A stretch of DNA of 64,000 nucleotides from Spinacia oleracea (GCF_020520425.1 NC_079489.1:20112001-20176000), one strand, 5' to 3'; counted from the first letter of the stretch, positions 33,213 through 45,227 are shown. Numbers and translations are program-made. The notes: generated by a model not told the origin, from the letters alone.

Positions 33213-35933
33213 TGTAACACCCCGACAATTCCCATTTTCTAAAATATCCCTTTTTAAATATAACTGTAGGGAATTATCAAAGTATTATCGCCCGTGTGAA
33301 AACGTAACGGCTTATTCAGAATTTTGCAGCGGAAAACATAAAACTAACATTTAGGTTCATAAATAATCTTATTACATATTAGGTCCAAAACCAATTAACT
33401 GGAATAAGGAAATACGAATTGTACGACAGATTTCAAATTAAGTTAACAAACCAAATCATTTAAATAAGCAAATATAACTACAAGCTCTCTAATCCCGATC
33501 CCAATGATGCATCATCTTCAAACCTGTAGATGGGCAACGCTTATTGATCCTTAGAGACTGCTCACCAAAGATGGGTCATCACAGGATCAATAAGGCATAG
33601 CCATGATCAACACACACAAACAAAGCACGTAATCAGCAAAGCTGAGTACTACATACTAAACAATAATATTCCTAACATGATACTATTAAAGGAACCCTAA
33701 CATGATACTAATGAACATAAGTAAGGGCAGACAAAGCATGATAATTTGACGACCATACTTGACTAGACTAGGCTAGACTTATGATAATAATATTATTTTG
33801 GTTGAAATAGACAATGGACCGAGTTGTCCATCCAGAAGTCTTCACTAAGGAAGACGAGGTACGGGCGCGACTCCGTAACCTCAGTGACCTGCGATATCGA
33901 GGAACGTTTAAATAAAAATAGGACACGGTGATCAATCCGATCCCAGAAAAGGCCATGGGCTACCACCATGAACCCCAACTCCTGTTTGTCCGTCACTTTA
34001 GACGTGCACAGTCTAAAGCTATTGCTACTCAGTTTCACTTTACATGATTTACAAATTGATACTCTGTTATGACTCAACAATCACATAAGGCATATAATCC
34101 ACATTCGTTCACAACTGTTTTTATCTTGGAATTAAGTACGTGATCATAAAGGCATCAATCAAGACTCATTCCAATTTACCCAACCTTTCCTTTAACCATG
34201 ATCAACCCTGTATAAGGGTATAAAGTTTCAACTTACTAAACAAGGTCCTCGGCCCTCATAAAGTAGTGAAAAGCTAAAAAGGGAACAACAACCAATTGAT
34301 CCAAACCAATCATATAGAATAATCTAGTGTTCCCAACCAACGTGTTTGTACCAATAATCCATACCAACATGTTGCAGTTCTCTTAGTGCAAAACAAGTTC
34401 AATAAGTTTGTCCAACAGTATTAAACATGCACATTCTATATAACCAAGTTTGTCTATAATATCAACATCACCAAGTTCAACAATAATATCAACATGATTT
34501 CAACAATTAGCACACATTCCAAGCACGCGGGTATGTACGTACCTTGTATAAACAAATTGATAGGCCACTTTAACACTTTCAAAAGTCGCCTAAAGAGAAT
34601 TCTCCGCCTAAAACAACCAACAAATATTCCCAATCAATTCCTACTCATTGATAACCATAAGGGAGCATTCTAAATGCATCCTAAACATATTTAGAACTTT
34701 CCCCAATATCAAAACTTAAACATTTGATTTCCTAGAATCATAATTATTGAATTAGTGATTGAAATTCGTTGAAAACTTTTGCAAACGTCGTGCTTTAAAT
34801 TTTCAGCAATATAAATTCATTTAAAAGCTTCACCATGGTCAATCTACGTTCCTAGTATCTCAAAACAATCAATTCAATAATCCACACTCAACTCATCATG
34901 ATTAATAATCATAAAAATCTTGAATTTCATACTTTAAACAATCAAAACCAATATTTCAATGCAATTACATAATCTGAAAATTAATAACTTTATTATAAAT
35001 TTCATATAATCTTAAATTTATAACTTAAATCACAAAACCCATAGCTTTAATTCAAGGAAACATAATTCAAATTAATAAATCATAATAAGCCCTAACTTAT
35101 AATTCAATCAACCAAAACTTGAAATTAATTCGTTTATAAACTCAACCAACATCTGAAAATCATGTTCAAACCATAAAAATTATGAATTTAATATCAAGAA
35201 CATAATTTAAATCAACAATTATAATTAATTTAAAATAATTAGTTACTTAGGGTTTAAGAAATAACCAAGAACCAAAGAGGAGAGAGGTTCGGCCGGCTGG
35301 TAGGTGGTGGCTCACGACGAGGGGCTGGGCACGGTGGCGGCGTGCGGTGGCTGCTGCGCGAGCGGGGCTGAGAACACGCAAGCATTAAGGGAAGCACGAA
35401 ACAAAAACGAGGGGGAGGGAAGACCGAAAACAGAGGAAGAGAGAAAGAGGATTGCAAGAGGAGAGAGAGAGAGCTGAGATTACCGTGCGTGGTGGTCGGC
35501 GGCTGGGACGACGGCGTGGAGGCACACGGCTGAGAGAGGGAGAGGGACGGTTGGGAGTACGTGAGGTTGAAGGAGGAGGGTCTCTCTTTTTTTTTTTTCT
35601 TTCTTTTGGTTTCACGTGAGAGTAGAGGAGAGAAAAGAGTATTTTGTTGGGTATATTGGTTTGGGCTTTGCCCAATTGGGCTAGGAGTAGAATCTAGAAT
35701 TTAGGATTTGCTTTCTAATTTCAATAGAACGTGATTCCAAAATCCGAATTCGTTTTAACGTAAAATTCAAAAATCAATTTTGATTTCATAAATCATTTAA
35801 AACATTCAAAATGTAATAACATAATTATATTTTAATTACATATTCATTTCTAAAATTCGTAAATTACATTTAAATATATTAGATATACGTTAAAATATAT
35901 AAATAAAATATAATAGAATTACGGGGGATTACA
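33213..35933 (-). mobile_element. Solo LTR of the same gypsy family
   Basis: It begins tgtaacaccccgacaattcc and ends gggggattaca, and is flanked by the duplication cgtgt (33208-33212 and 35934-35938). At 2721 bp it is diverged from the LTRs at 21740 and 29088 by many substitutions and indels, so it is older. It results from LTR-LTR recombination that removed the interior. Confidence 0.93.
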
Positions 35934-35938
35934 CGTGT

Positions 35939-36164
35939 CATATTCTTTGTTGTTTCCTTTCCCTTTCTCGATCTCATGTCTGTTATAACTTCAATAACAC
36001 ATTGTACAAATTACTATGGGAAATTATTTGAAAACATAGGCATCACCAATTCTAACTATATACGTCAGGTCCTTTTTAAAAGGTTTCAACTTTTAATAAA
36101 TCAAGATAAATCTCAACTTTGGGGTTGCAACTTTCATTGCTTTAGTGACCTACAATCTATGTTA
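35939..36164. other. Intergenic, no gene recognised
   Basis: AT-rich single-copy-looking sequence between the solo LTR and a hAT-like element. Nothing further was recognised. Confidence 0.4.
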
Positions 36165-36172
36165 TGTGGCAC

Positions 36173-36594
36173 CAATGACGTATCTAGGATTTTCAAACAG
36201 GGTGTGCAAAATATAAATTTACTTCAATTCAAATCTATTTTAAAGAGCATAAATATTCCCTTCAAAACTCCATATTCAATTCTTTTTGTAAGTTGTAGTT
36301 GGTGTCGTTTATTCAAAGAACCCCATAGAAGAAGTATTTGATCATCAACTTAAAAAAATAATTGAAAACTTAATGTAAATATAAACAATGGATTATGAGA
36401 ATTGAACTAAGTAATCTGTTAAAATGAGAGTTCGAACCCTAAAACCACTAAATACCTACTCAGCAATCCCACAATTTCACTTATTACCATTGAGCCAGAA
36501 ACAAGTTACAGTATTTATTTGCAAAGAATATATTTTATAGATTGTTCTAGGGTGTATAAATGTCTACCCTCATTACACAGTGGATTCGCCTCTG
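36173..36594. mobile_element. hAT-like non-autonomous element (422 bp)
   Basis: Ends are caatgacgtatctagg and, inverted, cagaggcgaatccact, a form common to plant hAT elements. They are flanked by near-identical 8 bp sequences tgtggcac (36165-36172) and tgtgacac (36595-36602). Inside, the minus strand carries a tRNA-like A-box (tggctcaatggta) and B-box (gggttcgaact) at about 36430-36495. Confidence 0.75.
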
Positions 36595-36602
36595 TGTGAC
36601 AC

Positions 36603-37054
36603 AATATACAATTTTATTTTTTACCTGAATGCAAAAAATTAAAAATTCCGTCCCACAATATATAGGGTCATAATATTTTTAAAATACAAAAAAAACTAAA
36701 AACTTATAAAAAAAATTCCCCGAACGAAATTTCATATATAAAAAAAACATCAACTTGAAAACGGGAGCACATGCATTTAACTGAGGTTATTTTTGTTGGA
36801 GATTGTTCAAAAGTTGATACCTAAAAGTTGGAACCGCCATAATTTAATATAAAGTTGAAATTTTTTAAAGAAGATCGACAAGAATCAGTACTGATGACGT
36901 CATTTTTTCCGATTTATTTCCCATATCAACCTATCGCATAACACCTACACGTCCAAAGCTGTAATCCACACCGATAGCAAAATCCGCAACCACACCTGCA
37001 ATTTTCATACCAGCAATACAATAAATTACGTTATATATAAATTATAACTTCTAC
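36603..37054. other. Intergenic, no gene recognised
   Basis: AT-rich. I see no supported feature. Confidence 0.4.
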
Positions 37055-37062
37055 GTAGTACT

Positions 37063-37949
37063 TAGAGCTGTCAAAACAGGTCATCGGGTCGGGTTTGGGT
37101 CGGGTCATCTCAGGTTTCGGGTCATGATCAGGTCGGGTCGTGTCGGGTCAATATTTCATTCGGGTTGAGTTCGGGTTCGGTCGGGTCGATTTCAGGTCGG
37201 GTCATATCGAGTTTTTTCCTATCCCGGGTTCAGGTCAGGTTCGAGTCGGGTCACATTTCGATCAGGTTTGATTTCGGGTTCGGGTCTTATCGGGTCGGGT
37301 TTAAGTCGATTTGTAGCAGATAATTTCGGGTTCGGGTCTTATCGAGTCTGGTTTAAGTCGGTTTGCAACCCAGTTATTTTCGGGTTCGGGTCTTAGTTTG
37401 GATCAGATAATAATCAGATCAAATAGAATTCAGATCGGGTCACTCTCAGGGACGGGTCAAACTCGGGTCTGATAATTAACCTATACATTTTAAGAATTTT
37501 ATATTCTAAAAAATTTTGTTTAACTTATTTTAGAGTTAAATTTTTCAATATTTAGCAATAAATAATTAAAATAGATATATCAATGAAGTTAATATTTGGT
37601 CGTGTCATTGATATCTCGGGTAAATCGAGTATCGGGTTCTCACAGGTCGGGTCAATAGCAGGTTTCATCGAGTTACAATCGGTTTCGGGTTGACATCGGG
37701 TCGGGTATCAAATCGGGTTTGGGTCATTGTTCGGTCGGGTCAGTTCGGTTATCGGTCATTTTCGGGTCGGGTGTCGGGTTCGGGTTCGGGTGTTACAACA
37801 TCGGGTTAAAATCGGTTATCGATTTTTTCGGGTCGGGTACAGGTCGGGTTTCAGGTTACCTGTTTTACCGTAATTTCGGGTCATGATCGGTTACGAGTTC
37901 GGTCGGTTCAGGTCGGGTTTTCGGGTCGGGTCAGTTTTTGACAGCTCTA
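37063..37949. mobile_element. hAT-like element filled with GGGTCG-type repeats (887 bp)
   Basis: Ends are tagagctgtcaaaac and, inverted, tagagctgtcaaaaac. The 8 bp duplication gtagtact lies on both sides (37055-37062 and 37950-37957), the hAT signature. Almost the whole interior is degenerate tcgggtcgggtt repeat on the plus strand, broken by one AT-rich stretch at about 37470-37600. No transposase is present. Confidence 0.9.
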
Positions 37950-38129
37950 GTAGTACTCCTACGAAGTAACAAATGTAATAAGAAACACATCACTAGTATC
38001 TTTGATGTTAATTAACAAATGTAACTTTTGGATGCTATACAGAGGAATGTAGGATTGTCCAATTGTCGATTGGTTTGGGTACATTTTGAAATCATACAGA
38101 AATATATGCACAAAACAATTCGGTATGGG

Positions 38130-38295
38130 ATTAATTGTCTGTTAGTTTAGTGGTGATTGAGGTTGAACTTGGTATGGAAGACCCCGTGTTCAATCCCCCA
38201 CAATAACAATTAGGAAGGGACCAGAATCTATTCAACCAGAACTCGTCCCGAATCCGGATTAGCCCTAAAGGTGAATCGGGTGGTAACACAAAAAC
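38130..38295 (+). mobile_element. tRNA-derived SINE with 15 bp TSD
   Basis: The sequence acaattcggtatggg flanks it at 38115-38129 and 38296-38310. Near the 5' end lie an A-box-like tagtggtgattgagg (about 38146) and a B-box gtgttcaatcccc (about 38188), followed by a body with cgaatccggattagcc and an A-rich end (acacaaaaac). These features define a Pol III SINE inserted by target-primed reverse transcription. The perfect duplication suggests a fairly recent insertion. Confidence 0.85.
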
Positions 38296-38386
38296 ACAAT
38301 TCGGTATGGGTATTTGGATCATATCAGTTTGGTATGGGTATTTATTTGGATCGGATCAGTTTTTCAGGTGCAGTCATCACACCCTA

Positions 38387-38665
38387 AGAGCAACTCCAAT
38401 GGTGAGCTACAATCACATCAAATTTCTACCTACATTTAATCTAAGTTACAAATGTTCACATTGGTGGGCTACAATACCTTGTAATTCCCTATAAATTTAA
38501 TTTGAACAATTTATTTATTTGAGTTACAATTTTTTTTGAGCTACCTGCCTAAAATAGCTATAAGGTTTTAACAGCTGCTTATGTCATTGTTGTAACAATG
38601 ATGAACTAACTGCTCATATGTTCATTTTTTTGTGAACTCCTTTGTTTAACCATTGGAGTTGTTCT
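38387..38665. mobile_element. Tourist/PIF-Harbinger-like MITE (279 bp)
   Basis: Inverted ends agagcaactccaatggt and accattggagttgttct bound the element. Adjacent bases are taa/tag-like, in line with the 3 bp targets of PIF/Harbinger elements, although the duplication is not exact. Confidence 0.75.
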
Positions 38666-38891
38666 AGAACGATAAAATCTATGCTCCCTTAGCTTGTGAT
38701 GGACGAGTATGGATTTTAAACTGAACCCACTGCAATACATGCCCACCTAAAAAACATTCTAATTTCATATACTTTCTTGTATCATTTATTTCTTGCTCGT
38801 ATATGTTTTATTAAAATACTTTTTCAAAGTATCCTAAAAATAATAAATAAACAAAATAAACGTCCAAATGTTTTTTATTTCTATTTTTCTA

Positions 38892-39253
38892 CTCTCACCG
38901 TCCCTTTTTAATCCTTACATATTGTGTTTTGATTGTCTCATTTTAATCTTTATGTTTGGAATATTTACTTTATACTGTCACATAAATGCTTCTAATATTC
39001 TGTCAAAAATTGTGTCAGATGATTATTTTAATCCATTGAGTTTATCGAGGTTTTTAATCTTTCCCACTTCTCTACTAGGACATTAAAATTTTCACACTTT
39101 TCCAATGTTAAATTTTGGATAAAATTGAAAACATTATAAATAAACGTAATTCACATTGTTTAATACGTAGTAAAAAATATAAGAAATCTCAATCCATATT
39201 AAAATTATTAAATCGTGTACCAAAATATAAAGAATAAAAAATGACGGAGAGAG
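38892..39253. mobile_element. Stowaway-like MITE (362 bp)
   Basis: It begins ctctcaccgtccctt and ends atgacggagagag, with TA on both sides. The ends are slightly degenerate compared with the other copies. Confidence 0.8.
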
Positions 39254-39400
39254 TATAATTATTTTTGTACAATTGGTTCTAATAAGTGAGTAATGCCTAT
39301 GTGAGATCAAATTTTGGGTTATTAAAGTGCCTATTAGCTAGGTGAGTGTGCATACTTGGTAGTGGGGAGGGGATCAGGACGGGAATCAATTCGTGGACTA

Positions 39401-39653
39401 TGGACCGTGGTGCACATAGAGCATAGTGCACCAAAAGAACATATGTGCATAAGCAAAAGAACATGACACTACGCCAAAAGAACATGCGATATAATATTTC
39501 ACTTTTTTGTTATAAAAATAATATATTATTTTACTATTTATTAAAAACCTAAATAAAAAAAAATACTCATGTTCTTTTCTCGTAACCAGATGTTCTTTCA
39601 ATTATATGCTAGTGTTCTTAAGGTGCACCATGCTCTATGTGCACCATGGTCCA
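39401..39653. mobile_element. MITE with ~40 bp inverted ends
   Basis: The left end reads tggaccgtggtgcacataga and the right end, inverted, tggaccatggtgcacataga, continuing through gcat(a/g)gtgcacc. The interior is AT-rich. The superfamily is not assigned and no clear target duplication was seen. Confidence 0.75.
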
Positions 39654-39746
39654 CCTTCTAAATTGCGGGACGGGAATAGATAACATCCACAGGATGACAG
39701 GACCACATCCAACCTCATTGACTACATCCATAAAAACATAAACACT

Positions 39747-40358
39747 GAGCATCAATTGTAGTGTTATCTCTTATTTGCCCTCTCTTAGTCTCTCTTCATT
39801 CACCTCATCACCACTCTTAACAAGAGTTAACTATAAAAAAAAAACTCAAGAAATACACTAACTCTTATCACTATCTCTTAGGTAATTTTTTCCTATTTTT
39901 TATTTTATTTTTAATACAAAAATATCAAAAAGTAAGCATAATGCCCCATAATATTCCACCTCACTCCACTCTTATTATCTAAGAGCTACCTCTTATTTAG
40001 AGGATGTCATAATCAATCTCTAAATAAGAGGGAGCTAAGAGTTATATCTTATTTGCTAAGAGTTAGCTTTAAATTTTCTCTCTTTAAAAGGGGGCTAAGA
40101 GTGATCTACTATTGATGCTCTAATAAGGGAGACTCGTATTTTCCCCTCCCAAAAATTGTGGAAATAGACCAACTCTTAACACTAGCTCTTATACTCTATT
40201 CCCCTCTTTTCTTTTATTTTATTTTTATACAAAAACAATGATGTGGCACTAGCTCTTATTTCAAAAATTTCTCAGACTCTCATTACACACCTAAGAGCTA
40301 GCTCTAATTTTTTCTCTCTCCTTAAGAGTCATCTAAGAGACTCCCCTTATTCATGCTC
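39747..40358. mobile_element. Two adjacent related MITEs
   Basis: The first (39747-40120) is bounded by gagcatcaattgtag and ctactattgatgctc. The second (about 40113-40358) is bounded by ctaataagggagactc and, inverted, gaataaggggagtctc. Both interiors carry repeated ctctta / taagag motifs. They abut or share the ctctaa junction near 40117-40123. Confidence 0.65.
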
Positions 40359-40394
40359 TAAGTCCTTAAACAAGATAGACTCCGCACGTAATTA

Positions 40395-40720
40395 CTCACT
40401 CCGTCCCAAAATGTTCTTTACGTATTTTATTTTGGAAGTCCCAAAATGTTCTTTACATTTCCTTTTATATTATCACAGCATAAACGATTAAACGCTTTAA
40501 TATTTTATCAAAATTTGTGTCAAAAATTATTTTAACCAATTAAATTTTGTTGGGATATTTAATCTCAAATTTTTCCATTGGGACATTAAATCTCTACATT
40601 ATAAATAAACGTAATTTGTCTTGTTTAAATAAAAAAAATAAAGGGATCTCAATACACATTAATTAGTTAGTCGTTAGATCGCGTGCAAAATACCAAATGT
40701 AAAAGAAAAAAAAATTATTG
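40395..40720. mobile_element. Stowaway-like MITE, right end lost
   Basis: It begins ctcactccgtcccaaaatg after TA. The internal gcgtgcaaaataccaaatgt resembles the right-hand part of the copy at 38892, but the expected ggagggag terminus is absent. Confidence 0.55.
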
Positions 40721-40971
40721 AATGTATGTAGCCAAAAATAAAATAAAATTTAAAATAATAATATAAAAAGGGTGATGATATAGGTAGCAAGTTGCGACAA
40801 CATTTAGTTGTCGCAATCTTACGTGTCGGAGTTTAATTGGTACATATAGGCGCCACGTAGGCTATGCGTCATCGGAATGTTTTTACTATCAATGCAATAA
40901 TTTTACTATGAAAATATGTAAATAAGATATTCGATATAAACAAGGAAACAAATTAGAATATTATGATTTTC

Positions 40972-42017
40972 CTACATTTTCTTTAAACATGTATAATAGG
41001 TTATATAAGTTAAATGTTTTAGTTTCCAATTTAAATCACCGACACATAAGCGAAATTCATACCTGCAGTGGATACGGTTACAGCCTATAGTTCTTCCAAC
41101 GTACATACGACACTGGGGGCATCTCTGCCAACAATTATTCTTAATGAGTTTCATAGTCATATCATACTCATTTTCAACCCCTAATTTCTTGAATTCCTCA
41201 CATATCTTCCCATCATGCCATGCAACCTTGCATTTTCTACAGATTTTTTTCCGGCAATGCGGACACTTCGCCTTTGCCGTCCTCGTCTTTTTACTCCATT
41301 TTTCCGGTAGGAAGATAGGCGCTGAGCACTTTTTGTAAGGGCAATACAGTGACGGTATCTTAGATTTCGATACAACGGCCTCCCATCTACATCAAATAAT
41401 AAATTTAATCAGATGTTAAACATATTTATCAACACAAATTAAAACAAAACCATACGTAAAAATTCGATCGAATCAGCCTACTAAACATACATGATGGACA
41501 TATCAAATACTATATAATGATCAAAGTTATGCATTGGTACGCGTGAAAGTGACAAAGAATGCGAGTAAAAAATGAACAGATAAAGTATCAATCAAGTACT
41601 TAAATTTGTAGCTTTAATTTAGTTAAGGGAAATTCGATTGCACATAAAAAGTTATACAAACCTATCGAGAACGGGTTTTGGGATGATGGTAACGCAACAA
41701 TTGAAATCGATTACTTTTTTGCAACCGACGTCAGGGCATATGATAGTAGATATGTTATCTTGGACCTTCGCATCGATGTACTTTGAAATACAATCAACAC
41801 AAAAAGGGTGATAGCAACTTATTTTAGGGTTAGGTTTCCGTTTCTTTGAGGACTTGTTTATGGGTTTAAAGATGGTTTTAATTGGCTTTCTTTCCATACA
41901 AATTAGGCACTCGAAGGTTTCATTATTAATACTAATCACTTTTTCTCTCTTGGGATTTTTCGACACCCGACTTTTGAAGAAAGCGATGACCGGAGAAAAT
42001 AATGCTTGAATTCTCAT
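40972..42017 (-). CDS. RBR-type (RING-IBR-RING2) E3 ubiquitin ligase-like protein, two exons, RING2 degenerate
   Basis: Model: exon 1 42017-41662, intron 41661-41387 (GT...TAG), exon 2 41386-40972, giving 256 residues. The ATG at 42017 is chosen because the frame upstream of it opens only with TTG. Exon 1 encodes a RING1 of C3HC4 type with ligands C37, C40, C68, H70, C73, C76, C94 and C99. The splice joins LDR to WEAVV as in related plant proteins. Exon 2 encodes an IBR (YCPYKKC...CPHC...CRKC...H...C) and the start of RING2 (CPQC...GCNRIHC). In the family the last Cys of GCNxxxC is the ubiquitin-accepting residue and is followed by a CG-YEFC zinc-binding segment. Here CG is missing and the Cys after YEF is Arg, and the protein ends soon after with LKKM. 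It may be a decaying gene or may lack a further exon. Confidence 0.7.
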
Positions 42018-42080
42018 AATGATCGACGAGAGAAAACGATGACCAAACCAGAGAAAATAATAAGGCTTACTTTGTGGAAT

Positions 42081-42091
42081 AAGATATATTT
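42081..42091 (-). promoter_or_regulatory. Possible TATA box of the RING gene
   Basis: The minus strand reads aaatatatctt about 65-75 bp upstream of the ATG at 42017. It fits a plant TATA position but is in AT-rich sequence. Confidence 0.4.
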
Positions 42092-42119
42092 GTGTATTCT
42101 TTTTTCTTGTCAATGACAA

Positions 42120-42948
42120 ATATATTAAATTATATCTTTAGATATATATAAATTTGAAAATAATCAGTACTTAGCTTTAAAAATAATAATAAACAAAACC
42201 CACTAAATGTAATTAAGTACTACTATACAACTATGAAAACTAATCCCGCAACAAATAGGAAAATTAATAATTATAAAAACTTTATTTTTTTAATGCGAAC
42301 TTCTCTTTTATTGTGTAGTTTATGATTAGGAAAACTACACAAGTAATTAAATACAGTATATGCAGTTCCTAAAAATAATTGAACTCAATTCACTAAACCT
42401 ATTTGATAACATGCTCCTCTGATAATACTTATTTCTTGATTAGTTTACTAAAAGAGTGATGTTGTTATGGTTGAGGGAAGTTGTAGACTTGTAGTGACCT
42501 ACTTTTATGGAATAGAGGGAGTGTTTTCAAGTTAACTTAATTTATCAAATAGTTTATCCGTCAAAATTGCATTTTGTTACGCCATAAGATTGTATTACTT
42601 AGTCAATTGTGTACCATGATTAAGATTCAATTGGTGGATGGTGAGGTTTTAAGGGTGCTAACTGTCACCGTAGGAATGGAACATACAGAGAGATGGGAAA
42701 GGGTTTGCACTTTGCAGTCGTGACTCGTGAATATAATCTTGATAGTGGAAGGATATAGAAATTATGCGGGCGGCTGTGGATGATGGAGTCAAATGAAAAT
42801 TCTAGAAATACAAAAGATCATCAAGGAACACCCTGGATCCGCCAAGTATTTAAAATTCAATTTTAAATACTTTATTAGTTCGCCAACTATTTAAAATTTT
42901 TTTTTTTTTTTCCGGGGGTGGCACATCATATATGATTTTTAATTTCTA
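42120..42948. other. Intergenic, no gene recognised
   Basis: AT-rich. A ggaatagagggag phrase near 42510 may be a worn Stowaway end. Confidence 0.4.
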
Positions 42949-43273
42949 CTCCCTTAATTCCTTTTTTATCTTCCTGTTTCTATAAATGTCGTTCCTATTT
43001 GATTTTTCTATTTCTATTTTTGGACATGACTTTTTACCATAAATTTCCCACCATCCCTTATTTAATTCATTCACATTTCTCCATTCACCCACCCAATCCC
43101 ACTTTTATGATTCTTTTTTTACTTTAATAAAAATATATTCTCTCTCCTTCATTTCTTTATTATTTTTCTTCATTTCTCTATTATTTTTTCTTACACCCAA
43201 TCATTACAAGATTCCATTTTCTTATTTTCCACCTCAAACACCAAATAGGAAGATCATTTAGGAATGGAGGGAG
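42949..43273. mobile_element. Stowaway MITE (325 bp)
   Basis: It begins ctcccttaattcc and ends ggaatggagggag, with TA on both sides (42947-42948 and 43274-43275). Confidence 0.85.
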
Positions 43274-43553
43274 TACTTCGTATATTTTTAAAGTTTTGTT
43301 GTTATTTTCTATATAACACGGAGTACTCGTATATATTTATATTGTATAATCTTTAAAATATTAGAATTTATAAAATAACGGTGAACGGTGAAATTGATAA
43401 ATTTTATGTAAACATTATAATTAGTACTCCACAAATTGTCATTTTCATTGTATTTTAAAAAAAAAAATTGTACTTTTCGTGTCTACCCTGTTTCAAAATT
43501 CTGGATACGCCACTGGATCCAACTATCCATGGTCATCACCCCCCTATAGGCTA

Positions 43554-43791
43554 CTAGATTTTTATGCACGCGATGCGTGCTTGTAATTAAAAACGCATAC
43601 ACAATAATACTTATTTGGTTAATTCATTTTTTCTTTGTTTTAGATTTTGGTGATTTTAGTAAATATCTTTTAAATTAATTATCTTTTATATTGTATTATA
43701 AAAAAATTGTGTTTAATTTGTTTTATTAGTAAAGGGTAAAATAGGCAAACACAATTTACGTCGCTTCAGGCGTTCCCTTGTATATTAGAGA
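43554..43791 (-). mobile_element. Short Helitron-like element A
   Basis: Read on the minus strand it starts TCTCTAATATACAAGGG at 43791 and ends with a hairpin GCACGC-atc-GCGTGC followed by ataaaaat and CTAG at 43554, with a T next outside. TC start, terminal hairpin and CTAG-T end are the Helitron signature. At 238 bp it has no coding capacity. Confidence 0.7.
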
Positions 43792-44387
43792 CTAGATTTT
43801 AGCTCGTGCGATGTTGGATTGAATTTCATTTTAGATTTATTTTTTATATATTTTATATATTACATTAGATAAGTGTTTAATGTTGGATTGAATTTCATTT
43901 TAGATTTATTTTTTTAATTGTTAGAGTGGTTAATTTTGGATGGAGTTGTATATATGTAGTATTCGTAATTAATTATCTACATGTCACATAATTATTTATC
44001 TACATGGCACTCGACTTTTTTAATTCATAAATAATTTTGAAATCTTATTTTTCATTCGTCAAAACCATTAGATTTCCTACGTGGCGCTATAAAATTGGAT
44101 TATTGTTTGATGTTCGATTTTTATTTTAGATTAGTTTTTTATTTTGGATTGAATTTTATTTTAGATTGGTGTTTGATTTTGGATTGCGTTTTATTTTAGA
44201 TTCATTTTTTAATTATTAGAGTGTTTGATTTTGGATGGAGTTGTATATATTAGTAATTAATTAATTAAAATATCTATGTGACACCTAATTAATTATCTAC
44301 GTGGCACTCGATTTTTTAATTCATTTTTATTGGCCGAAACCATTAGTAATCCTATGTGGCGCTCTAATAGTTCAGCAACTATGCCTC

Positions 44388-44390
<3 letters not shown>
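43792..44390 (-). mobile_element. Helitron-like element B, abutting element A
   Basis: On the minus strand it ends gctaaaatCTAG at 43792, directly joined to the TC start of element A. Its body repeats the ccacgtag...aatggtttcggcc units seen in the Helitron at 58258. The 5' part (aaggaggcata) runs into the (TA)n tract at 44391, so its TC start was not seen. The terminal hairpin is degraded. Confidence 0.65.

Positions 44391-44438
<48 letters not shown>
44391..44438. repeat. (TA)n microsatellite, left flank of TIR element
   Basis: About 48 bp of perfect TA repeat. Confidence 0.97.
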
Positions 44439-44440
<2 letters not shown>

Positions 44441-45227
44441 ACCAGGTTCTGGTGATAACCTCTAAGGATCGTAGGATTGATATGGAATGGACGGATGAGA
44501 TTTAATCTCACAAAATTTAGTTCGCCCAAACACGTCTTTCTCTCTCTAGTCTGTGCTTTCCAATGTATCCCAGAGTTTCTCTATCTTCCTCAGAAAAGTG
44601 ACGCACGATTTCTGGCTCTTCGAAAGCATTAATTCTTCAATTTCCAGAAAATTGCTTCGATTTTGAACTCAGGTATTACTCGATTCAATTTCACTCGATT
44701 TTGCGCAAAATGTAATTCAGCGACGCTAAAATTTTCACTTGGATCTGCATAATTGATCTCAAACTCAGGTATTTACTTGCAATTTCTTTAGTTTTAAGCT
44801 AAATCTTTTTAAATTATTCAACAATTCGCTGCGAATGATATTTTTCTCTGATTTATTGAGTTATTTTAGCTGATTTTTTAGTGCATTTTGTATCATGATT
44901 TTGTGCTAATTTTGGAGCTCGATTTTGCGCTAATATTGAAAGATGATGCTGAACGATTTTTGAATCGTTTGAGATTTTTCACGTACGCTTGATTTTATTG
45001 AATTTTGGAGCAAATTCGGTCGAAATCAATTTCTAGGTATAAGGCTTGATCGAATTTTAAGTAATTTCATTCATCTTTAAATTATCCAAAACTGTTGCTT
45101 ATGCTGAAGTTGAACAATTGCAGTTCTATCATTGTTTAAAAATGGATATTGATATGTTTAAAATCTAGTAGAAGTAAATCAATTAGACTCCTAACATTGA
45201 TATTGATATGTTTGGTGTGATTAAGCT

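Noticed and set aside
42830..43520. hAT element suggested by ctggatacgccactg near 43510
   Set aside because: The right end looks plausible, but no matching left end or 8 bp duplication was found.
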